This document shows, piece by piece, positions 58,244 to 64,000 of a stretch of DNA of 64,000 nucleotides (its first letter is position 1; each line of letters begins with the position of its first letter). The translations under genes and the position numbers were made by a program. The notes below the pieces were generated by a model. That model saw nothing but the letters and a program-made list of their open reading frames with translations, searched no databases and was not told the origin of the DNA. Origin of the DNA: Methylococcaceae bacterium (GTDB lineage: Bacteria; Pseudomonadota; Gammaproteobacteria; Methylococcales; Methylomonadaceae); the NCBI GenBank assembly GCA_030627205.1, contig DAOUSN010000005.1, forward strand, positions 1 through 64,000, written 5' to 3'.

Positions 58244-58331
58244 CTGGTTTATCAAGGGAGATTCGCGCCCTCACCCACAGGTAATCTGAATTTAGGCTCA
58301 CTTTATACTGCCGTTACCATCTGTATAATCT
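58244..58331 (+). pseudogene. gluQ: Relic of glutamyl-Q tRNA(Asp) synthetase (gluQ)
   Basis: From about 58244 one frame reads LVYQGRFAPSPTGNLNLG, then SLYTAV, before a stop at 58331. This is the N-terminus of GluQRS, which starts with YIGRFAPSPSG and the HIGH-like HFGSL. The normal protein is about 300 aa; nothing beyond the first 22 residues can be recognised downstream. Its place right after dksA matches the E. coli dksA-gluQ pair. The His of the HIGH-like motif is replaced by Asn. The gene is dead. Confidence 0.8.
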
Positions 58332-58431
58332 AGCATCTAATTGTGGAGATTTCATTTTGGAATGTAATGTTAATTAACCTAATCACATAAGTAAAGTGAT
58401 AGTCTTTATTAAATAATTAAAGGAGTTAAAC

Positions 58432-59553
58432 ATGAATGAATGGTTTTTTTCTTATGAAAATAATATAACAGGCCCTCATGATATTAATTATGCGAAGGCT
58501 TTTGTTAGAGAGCATCCAGGAGCTTATTGTTGGAAAGAAGGTTGGATGGAATGGCAGCTAGTTTTTGAGGTTACCGAAATTCGGCGAATGAAAAAAGATG
58601 GGGTTACGCCATTTCCACCACCGCCAGCAGCTATGATTTCGCCTAAACCAACAAGTTTACCTCATAACCATCCATCATCAATTGCAACCACCGTCGCTAA
58701 TAATTCAGCCTTAGTACAACAAACTAACAGCTCAATAGGATTTGGCGGGGATGATTATACAGACGGCATAGATTATAAAATTTATGGAACTGAAACCCAA
58801 TTTATAGAAATTGAATTAGACCCAGAAGAAAGTGCAGTAGCTGAAGCTGGGGCAATGATGTACAAAACCGCTAACGTAGCAATGGAAACCATTTTTGGTG
58901 ATGGTTCTAGCAATGATAGTAAACAAGGATTCATGGGGCGTTTATTGGGGGCAGGGAAACGATTATTAACCAATGAAAGTTTATTTACCACCGTTTTCAC
59001 TCAAAATGGGGATGGTAAAGGCAAAGTTGCTTTTGGCGCGCCATTTCCTGGGACAATTCTCGCCCTAAATTTAAAAGATTATGACGGTAAATTAATTTGT
59101 CAAAAAGACAGTTTTTTAGCGGCAGCAAAAGGCGTACAAATTGGGATTCATTTTCAGCGTAAAATTTTAACAGGATTATTTGGCGGTGAAGGTTTTATTA
59201 TGCAAAAGCTTGAAGGAACAGGTTGGGTATTTATTCACATGGGAGGAACGCTACATAAAATTGAATTAGCCGCTGGAGAAACCCTCCATGTAGACACGGG
59301 GTGTTTAGGCGCATTAACCCAAACAGTTGATTATGATATTCAACAAGCAGGTGGAGTTAAAACCATGTTATTTGGAGGGGAAGGGGTATTTTTTGCCAAA
59401 CTAACTGGTCCGGGAACTGTATGGTTACAAAGCCTACCTTTTTCAAGACTAGCAGGACGTATGTTATCTGCTGCACCTCAGAAAGGCGGCAGTCAAGGGG
59501 AGGGATCTATTTTAGGCGGGCTAGGTAATCTTTTAGATGGGGATAATTTTTAG
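58432..59553 (+). CDS. GYF_2 (DUF4339) - AIM24 family fusion protein
   Basis: A protein of 373 aa. Residues 1-50 (WFFSYENNITGPHD...GWMEWQLV) are a GYF_2/DUF4339 domain, often a tag or adaptor. A Pro/Asn/Ser-rich linker follows (about 60-105). Residues 115-350 are an AIM24/TIGR00266 domain (AVAEAGAMMYKT, GFMGRLLGAGKRLLTNESLF, GTILALNL, and the glycine-rich FGGEGF and FGGEGVFF repeats). Function is unknown. AAAGGAG precedes the ATG. Confidence 0.85.
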   Translation: MNEWFFSYENNITGPHDINYAKAFVREHPGAYCWKEGWMEWQLVFEVTEIRRMKKDGVTPFPPPPAAMISPKPTSLPHNHPSSIATTVANNSALVQQTNSSIGFGGDDYTDGIDYKIYGTETQFIEIELDPEESAVAEAGAMMYKTANVAMETIFGDGSSNDSKQGFMGRLLGAGKRLLTNESLFTTVFTQNGDGKGKVAFGAPFPGTILALNLKDYDGKLICQKDSFLAAAKGVQIGIHFQRKILTGLFGGEGFIMQKLEGTGWVFIHMGGTLHKIELAAGETLHVDTGCLGALTQTVDYDIQQAGGVKTMLFGGEGVFFAKLTGPGTVWLQSLPFSRLAGRMLSAAPQKGGSQGEGSILGGLGNLLDGDNF

Positions 59554-59641
59554 ATATTTCAAAACTAGAGAATATACCTAAAAATAGCTTGAAAAATAAT
59601 ATAAAATCTAACTTGTTATAAGGGTAGATAGAATCTTATTA

Positions 59642-59792
59642 AGCATAATGTGATAAATTATGCTAAATTATAATGCGATAAGATGCGTTAAATTATAGAT
59701 ACCATCTTATCGCGTTTAAATCTGGGATATGTTTTGATCCAAATTATGTAACTTAATTATTATTTGACTTTACTTAATTTAAGACGGTATCT
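59642..59792. promoter_or_regulatory. Nested inverted repeats before the overlapping gene pair
   Basis: Three inverted repeats lie in a 269-bp gap. AGCATAA/TTATGCT pair at 59642-59648 and 59658-59664. GCGATAAGATG/CATCTTATCGC pair perfectly at 59675-59685 and 59703-59713. AGATACCATCTTA (59697-59709) pairs with TAAGACGGTATCT (59780-59792) with one mismatch. The last two share the CATCTTA arm, so only one can form at a time. They may be operators or an attenuator for the downstream pair. Confidence 0.5.
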
Positions 59793-59822
59793 ATGACAAT
59801 AAAAATATTATGAGGTGTTGTT

Positions 59823-60020
59823 ATGTCTATTGCATATAGAAAAAATACATCTTCTTTTATGATAAGAACAGAAGATAAAATTCCACTGTTAAAAACATCA
59901 TTTACGTTTGATTTAGAAAAAATGAAAAAGGCTGTTAATGCACCTGTTCATATACCTCCAAGAAACTTAACAAGAGAAGAGCTACGCGCATGGATGATAA
60001 GCAAGGCAACAAAGAAATAA
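59823..60020 (+). CDS. Small protein, antitoxin-like, upstream partner of overlapping pair
   Basis: A protein of 65 aa starting ATGTCTATTGC after a GAGGTG Shine-Dalgarno. It is basic, with a C-terminal PPRNLTREELRAWMISKA segment that could be a helix. No known DNA-binding motif is evident. Its end overlaps the next gene by 31 nt. Size, order (small gene first), overlap and inverted repeats upstream are typical of a type II toxin-antitoxin operon; this is inference, not homology. Confidence 0.55.
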   Translation: MSIAYRKNTSSFMIRTEDKIPLLKTSFTFDLEKMKKAVNAPVHIPPRNLTREELRAWMISKATKK

Positions 60021-60385
60021 TTATAGGTTATGGTGAAATATTCCTTAACAAATTCAATAATTTTCCTATCAAAGATCAAGATAAAATATTAGATTTTGCC
60101 GAGCATATAGAAAACAATGGCTTTAATTCTCTACCTGGAAGAAACAAGCCATCTCATTATGTAAGCACTAATGACTCAAATTTCTTGGAAAAAGTAAAGT
60201 ACGCTCAAAAATATAATCTCCATCATTACCATATCGGAATACCTAGTTATGATGTAACAAATAAATATGGCGATTGGACATCCGAATGGATAATACATTA
60301 TCAACACCTAGGTAATAAAGTATATATTGTTGAATTAGATGATCATCCTCCATTTGCTTTGCCTCCTAAAAAATATTTCAAGTAA
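59990..60385 (+). CDS. Unassigned protein, possible toxin of the overlapping pair
   Basis: A protein of 131 aa. FLNKFNNFPIKDQDKILDF opens it, then HHYHIGIPSYD and TSEWIIHYQH, and it ends VELDDHPPFALPPKKYF. The His-rich core and small alpha/beta layout recall RelE/YafO-like RNase toxins, but I cannot assign a family. It starts 31 nt inside the preceding small gene. It ends 18 nt before the convergent pqqB stop. Confidence 0.6.
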   Translation: MDDKQGNKEIIIGYGEIFLNKFNNFPIKDQDKILDFAEHIENNGFNSLPGRNKPSHYVSTNDSNFLEKVKYAQKYNLHHYHIGIPSYDVTNKYGDWTSEWIIHYQHLGNKVYIVELDDHPPFALPPKKYFK

Positions 60386-60403
60386 ATAATTAGCACGGTA
60401 AAC

Positions 60404-61315
60404 TTATAAATCAATTTCTAAGCCATCATAAGAAACTTCAATATTATTTTCACTAAGAATTTTACGTTCTTTTGAATCATCATCTAAGATTGGATTAGTA
60501 TTATTAATATGAATTAATATTTTACGTGTATTTTCAATCCTATTTAATACTTCAATCATGCCGCCTACTCCTGATTGTGGTAAATGTCCAATTTCTCGCG
60601 CTCGTTTTGGACTAATATTTTGTGTACACATCTCATCATCTGTCCAAAATGTTCCATCTATCATTATGCAATCAACTGCCTGCATTGCTTCCATAACATG
60701 GGGTTCTATTTCACCTAATCCAGGTGAATAAAATACTTTTTTTCCTGTTGATATTTGTTCAATAATAACTCCAATATTATCGCCTTTATGAGGGTCATGG
60801 CGATGAGGTGAATATGGTGGAGCTTTACTTTTTAATGCTTGAGTATAAAAACGTAAGTCGTTAATAAGCGGAACAGTAAACCCACTTCCATCAGTAGGGA
60901 TGCTATGATGATTAACCGTACAGTAATCCTCTAACATTTTAAACACTGGAAATCCCGTGGTTAAATCATCTTTTACCATGTCAGTGCAATAAACATCTAA
61001 TGGCTTACCTTCACGTAACATTAACATCCCGGTCGTATGGTCAATTTGACTATCAATCAGCATAATTGCCTTAATACCAGTATCCCGCACGCCCTCTTTA
61101 GGCTGAATAGCAGGAAAAGATTCTAATTGGGTAAGAATATCAGGTGAGGTATTAAAAAGTAACCAGTTACGATTATCAGTACTAACAGCAATAGATGATT
61201 GCGTCCGTGCTGATCCATTCATTTGTTGATAACGTAAACGATGGCAATTATGACAGTTACAATTCCATTGTGGAAAACCACCGCCTGCTCCAGAACCTAA
61301 AACATGTATTTTCAT
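60404..61315 (-). CDS. pqqB: Pyrroloquinoline quinone biosynthesis protein PqqB
   Basis: A metallo-beta-lactamase-fold protein of 303 aa in PQQ cofactor synthesis. The start MKIHVLGSGAGGGFPQWNC and NCHNCHRLR are diagnostic, and DSQIDHTTGMLMLREG and DGTFWTDDEM are conserved. PqqB is needed for full PQQ production and is thought to hydroxylate the PqqA-derived Tyr. pqqA lies upstream beyond a terminator; pqqC, pqqD and pqqE are not in the window. Confidence 0.96.
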   Translation of the reverse strand: MKIHVLGSGAGGGFPQWNCNCHNCHRLRYQQMNGSARTQSSIAVSTDNRNWLLFNTSPDILTQLESFPAIQPKEGVRDTGIKAIMLIDSQIDHTTGMLMLREGKPLDVYCTDMVKDDLTTGFPVFKMLEDYCTVNHHSIPTDGSGFTVPLINDLRFYTQALKSKAPPYSPHRHDPHKGDNIGVIIEQISTGKKVFYSPGLGEIEPHVMEAMQAVDCIMIDGTFWTDDEMCTQNISPKRAREIGHLPQSGVGGMIEVLNRIENTRKILIHINNTNPILDDDSKERKILSENNIEVSYDGLEIDL

Positions 61316-61364
61316 AAAAATAGTGTGTTTGTAAAATAAAAAATAAAAAATAAATTTAATTTAT

Positions 61365-61394
61365 AAAAAAAGGAGCTTTTCAGCTCCTTTTTTT
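61365..61394 (-). terminator. Bidirectional terminator between pqqA and pqqB
   Basis: AGGAGCT (61371-61377) pairs with AGCTCCT (61382-61388) around a TTTC loop, flanked by an A-run and a T-run that extend the stem. It functions in either direction. On the minus strand it sits 21 nt past the pqqA stop, so most transcripts should end as a short pqqA message with some read-through to pqqB. Confidence 0.85.
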
Positions 61395-61414
61395 ATCTTC
61401 TAAACCATTAGTGA

Positions 61415-61489
61415 TTAACGGTTATAAATATACATAGTTACTTCAAAACCAAAACGTAAATCGGTATAAGCTGGTGTTTCCCATTTCAT
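61415..61489 (-). CDS. pqqA: PQQ precursor peptide PqqA
   Basis: A 24-codon gene beginning MKWETPAYTDLRFG and ending EVTMYIYNR. Glu16 and Tyr20 are in the E-x-x-x-Y spacing that PqqE cross-links to build PQQ. It matches Klebsiella and other short PqqA peptides. GGAG lies 9 nt before the ATG. A good promoter lies 61 nt upstream and a terminator 21 nt downstream. It was found by direct translation. Confidence 0.95.
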   Translation of the reverse strand: MKWETPAYTDLRFGFEVTMYIYNR

Positions 61490-61549
61490 TACAAGTTCTC
61501 CAGAGTGTTTATAAGTTATGTTAGCTTTATCAAAGTGAAGCTGAACTTG

Positions 61550-61578
61550 ATTATAAGGTGATAGCATTTATTAAGCAA
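61550..61578 (-). promoter_or_regulatory. Sigma-70 promoter of pqqA
   Basis: On the minus strand TTGCTT (plus coordinates 61573-61578) and TATAAT (61550-61555) are separated by exactly 17 nt. Transcription would start near 61543, giving a leader of about 54 nt before the pqqA ATG. Confidence 0.75.
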
Positions 61579-61627
61579 CTGTTTAACAAAAATGAAAAAA
61601 TTCTTAAACCTACTACTTATTATAAAT

Positions 61628-62542
61628 TTAATCCACTTTACACATTGGAAACCCTAAGGTTTCACGACGCTGATAATAAGCTTTTGCAACTGCTTTTGCC
61701 ATATTACGTATCCTTAATAGATAACGTTGACGTTCAGTTACAGAAATAGCATGGCGCGCATCCAATAAGTTAAAATTATGAGATGCTTTTAACACCATTT
61801 CATAGGCAGGTAATGGTAGTGGTATTTCACGTTCAATTAGTTTTTTATGTTCACTTTCATATTGGTCAAAACATTGGAATAAAAAATCTACATTGGCATG
61901 GTCAAAATTAAATTCTGACATTTCTACTTCATTTTGATGAAATACATCCTTATAAGTTACGATACCTTGTGGACTCTTTGCCCAGACTAAATCATAGACA
62001 CTTTCAACACTTTGAATGTACATGGCAATACGTTCTAATCCATAGGTGATTTCACCCATAATAGGCTTGCATTCTAAGCCACCAACTTGTTGAAAATATG
62101 TAAATTGAGTCACTTCCATACCGTTTAGCCACACTTCCCAGCCTAATCCCCATGCTCCTAAACTAGGCGATTCCCAATTATCTTCAACAAAACGTACATC
62201 ATGTTCTAATAAATTAAGTCCTAAATAGCGTAATGAATCCAAGTATAAGTCTTGAATATTATCAGGTGACGGTTTTAAAATAACTTGATATTGATAATAA
62301 TGTTGTAACCGCATAGGGTTTTCACCAAAACGACCATCTGTTGGGCGGCGTGATGGTTGTACATAAGCGGCACTCCAAGGTTCAGGCCCTATGGCTCGTA
62401 AAAAAGTTGCAGGATGAAATGTTCCCGCACCTACTTCTAAATCTAAAGGTTGTAATAAAACACAACCTTGTTTAGCCCAATATGCTTGTAGAGCAAGAAT
62501 CAGCCCTTGAAAAGTAGTTAAATCGTTGTTTAAACTAGACAC
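61628..62542 (-). CDS. glyQ: Glycyl-tRNA synthetase alpha subunit
   Basis: A class II synthetase subunit of about 304 aa holding the aminoacylation site of the alpha2-beta2 enzyme. [38 protein letters not shown] and [14 protein letters not shown] are diagnostic of GlyQ. I prefer the GTG at 62542 ([11 protein letters not shown]); a TTG at 62551 is also in frame. glyS, the beta subunit that normally follows, is not here: the next gene on this strand is pqqA. Confidence 0.96.
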   Translation of the reverse strand: MSSLNNDLTTFQGLILALQAYWAKQGCVLLQPLDLEVGAGTFHPATFLRAIGPEPWSAAYVQPSRRPTDGRFGENPMRLQHYYQYQVILKPSPDNIQDLYLDSLRYLGLNLLEHDVRFVEDNWESPSLGAWGLGWEVWLNGMEVTQFTYFQQVGGLECKPIMGEITYGLERIAMYIQSVESVYDLVWAKSPQGIVTYKDVFHQNEVEMSEFNFDHANVDFLFQCFDQYESEHKKLIEREIPLPLPAYEMVLKASHNFNLLDARHAISVTERQRYLLRIRNMAKAVAKAYYQRRETLGFPMCKVD

Positions 62543-62709
62543 AATTCTCAATTAAGTTACAATAAAAGGTGATAATTATAGCCTAAAATGCTTTAAGAGT
62601 TGATGACTATTTATAATTTTTAATAGAGTAATTAGAAGGGCTATTGCAAGGACACTCAAATAAGCGTAATGTTAGTATTTTAATACTTACTTATTTATTT
62701 AATACTCAT

Positions 62710-62724
62710 ATAGCTTCAAGCTAT
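62710..62724. repeat. 15-nt palindrome upstream of the multicopper oxidase
   Basis: ATAGCTT and AAGCTAT flank a single C (62710-62724), ending 19 nt before the oxidase ATG. The position suits an operator. The sequence does not match the CueR box. The rest of the 201-nt gap after glyQ shows nothing else recognisable. Confidence 0.35.
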
Positions 62725-62743
62725 TATTAATTTTAGGTCTAAT

Positions 62744-64000
62744 ATGATAAATTATAAAGCCGACAGAAGACAGTTTTTAAAATACTCAAGCTTAGGTGTT
62801 GCTGCAGTAACTTTTCCACAGATATTATTAGCGAATAACAAGATAGTTAAATCTTACTCTAATGCCAATTTTAAGGCAGATGTAGAATTGGAATTTACTG
62901 CAAAATCAGCTTTTATACAAATTCTGAATCATGGGAATAAAACTAAGGTTCAAAAATTTTACGCTAAGGTTTTAAAAGGTGACCCCAATACTCTTTTACA
63001 ATTAAAAGATAATTATTTAGGCCCTGTTATTAATTTACAACAGGGACAGAAAGTTAGAGTGTTTTTTAACAATCAATTAGGAGAGCCTTCAATCATTCAC
63101 TGGCATGGTCTGCATGTACCAGAAAGAAGTGATGGCCACCCTATGTATGCTATTCAATCAGGAGAGCAATATATCTATGAATTTGAGGTTTTAAATCGTG
63201 CGGGAACTAATTTTTATCACTCACATACTCATGGAGAAACAGGCAGGCAAGTTTATAATGGTTTATCTAGTATGATTAAAGTTACCGATGAACATGAGCA
63301 AAAACTGGAATTACCATCGGGTCAATATGATTTACCTTTGGTTATTCAAGACCGCTCTTTTGATACAGATAATCAATTAAGTTATGTTAGCAGAATGCCT
63401 CAAAAAATGATGGGGTTTTTAGGGGAAATGATTTTAGTGAATGGCAAACCTAATATTGAATTTTCAGTTAAATCCAGAGCTTATCGCTTTCGGGCATTAA
63501 ATGGTTCTAATTCTAGAATTTATAAATTAGGATGGGAAGACGGTACTCCTATGGTCGTGATTGCTACTGATGGTGGTTTGTTGGAAAAACCTGAAACACG
63601 TCCTTATATTATGCTTGCTCCTGCTGAAAGAGTTGATTTATGGCTAGATTTTAGTGGTCGGAAACTGGGTGAAGAGCTAAAATTATATAGCCTGCCATTT
63701 GAAGGCACTATGCCGACAATGTATGGTCGAATGGGGATGATGAGGTCTAGCGGTATCGAACAAGGCTCTAAATTTAAAATTGCCAGTTTTAAAATAACTG
63801 AAAAAGTTAGCAATTCACCTAAGTTACCAAAAAGATTAGCAACTATTATACGTTTTAGTGAAAAAAATATTAATAATCTCAATAATATAATCCCCATCGG
63901 TCTATCAATGCGTCGGATGTCACCGCGTTTAAATGGAAAATCTTTTTCAATGGATAGAGTGACAAAAATGGAGCAGGTTGAATTAGGTTCACATAAAAAA
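62744..64000 (+). CDS. Tat-exported multicopper oxidase (5' part, runs off the window)
   Basis: At least 419 codons with no stop before the window ends. The N-terminus MINYKADRRQFLKYSSLG is a twin-arginine signal. Copper ligands appear as IHWHGLH (118-124) and FYHSHTHG (157-164), the first two motifs of cupredoxin-type oxidases. The middle domain has DRSFDTDNQ and a methionine-rich stretch (MYGRMGMMR). It is CueO/SufI-like; the C-terminal type 1 site would lie past the end. Possible roles are copper tolerance or metal oxidation. Confidence 0.85.
   Translation, partial: MINYKADRRQFLKYSSLGVAAVTFPQILLANNKIVKSYSNANFKADVELEFTAKSAFIQILNHGNKTKVQKFYAKVLKGDPNTLLQLKDNYLGPVINLQQGQKVRVFFNNQLGEPSIIHWHGLHVPERSDGHPMYAIQSGEQYIYEFEVLNRAGTNFYHSHTHGETGRQVYNGLSSMIKVTDEHEQKLELPSGQYDLPLVIQDRSFDTDNQLSYVSRMPQKMMGFLGEMILVNGKPNIEFSVKSRAYRFRALNGSNSRIYKLGWEDGTPMVVIATDGGLLEKPETRPYIMLAPAERVDLWLDFSGRKLGEELKLYSLPFEGTMPTMYGRMGMMRSSGIEQGSKFKIASFKITEKVSNSPKLPKRLATIIRFSEKNINNLNNIIPIGLSMRRMSPRLNGKSFSMDRVTKMEQVELGSHKK

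Noticed and set aside
61558-61749. Plus-strand open frame of 63 codons opposite glyQ and the pqqA promoter
   Set aside because: It is antisense to the glyQ end and the pqqA promoter, has no ribosome site and resembles no protein.

Overview
The window is dense, AT-rich bacterial chromosome. It carries housekeeping genes in blocks typical of Gammaproteobacteria: aroA-cmk-rpsA-ihfB, rpsF-rpsR-DUF2232-rplI, yceD-rpmF-plsX-fabH-fabD-fabG-acpP-fabF, glnE, cmoAB, rapA, rlmKL and the LPS core genes hldD-waaA-waaQ. The pyrroloquinoline quinone (PQQ) genes pqqA and pqqB, a PqqL-like M16 protease and a Tat-exported multicopper oxidase suggest a methylotroph-like lifestyle, possibly a low-GC Methylococcales methanotroph. 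That lineage is an inference; no methane or methanol oxidation gene lies in the window.

Layout. 1-12 kb: tRNA-His, trmB-rapA, an orphan PhoQ-like sensor kinase, ttcA, cmoB-cmoA, mlaC, hemB, then a phosphatase / Dabb protein / dienelactone hydrolase run and a small P-loop kinase. 12-26 kb (mostly minus strand): family-5 uracil-DNA glycosylase, SulP transporter, glnE, a DUF2231 membrane protein, ihfB, rpsA, cmk and aroA, followed by a frame-shifted M16 protease on the plus strand. 26-33 kb (minus): class IV aminotransferase, htpG, Uma2 nuclease, aldehyde dehydrogenase and a GldFG-like ABC pair without its ATPase. 33-39 kb (plus): the S6/S18/L9 ribosomal operon running into heptose/Kdo LPS genes. 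39-47 kb: moxR, psiE, and the complete fatty-acid initiation/elongation operon with rpmF. 47-54 kb (minus): DHH phosphoesterase, rlmKL and a large hybrid histidine kinase. 53-60 kb (plus): Deg protease, a tiny zinc-ribbon ORF behind a pentanucleotide repeat, gloA, comF, a YaiI/YqxD protein, a membrane protein, dksA, a relic of gluQ, a GYF_2-AIM24 fusion and a toxin-antitoxin-like overlapping gene pair. 60-64 kb: pqqB, pqqA and glyQ (minus), and the start of the multicopper oxidase (plus).

Several genes reported here are short or broken: rpmF (59 codons), pqqA (24 codons), the gluQ N-terminal relic downstream of dksA, and a G6-run frameshift in the M16 protease. Regulatory structure is visible as well: a leader resembling the S6:S18 autoregulatory motif, six good intrinsic terminators, a clear sigma-70 promoter for pqqA, and tandem hairpins between ihfB and the DUF2231 gene.

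The most unusual items are the overlapping gene pair at 59.8-60.4 kb with nested, mutually exclusive inverted repeats in front of it, the gluQ relic, the glyQ-pqqA junction lacking glyS, the G6 frameshift, and the two-hairpin element at 18.26-18.33 kb. No CRISPR array, rRNA operon, prophage or complete insertion sequence was seen.
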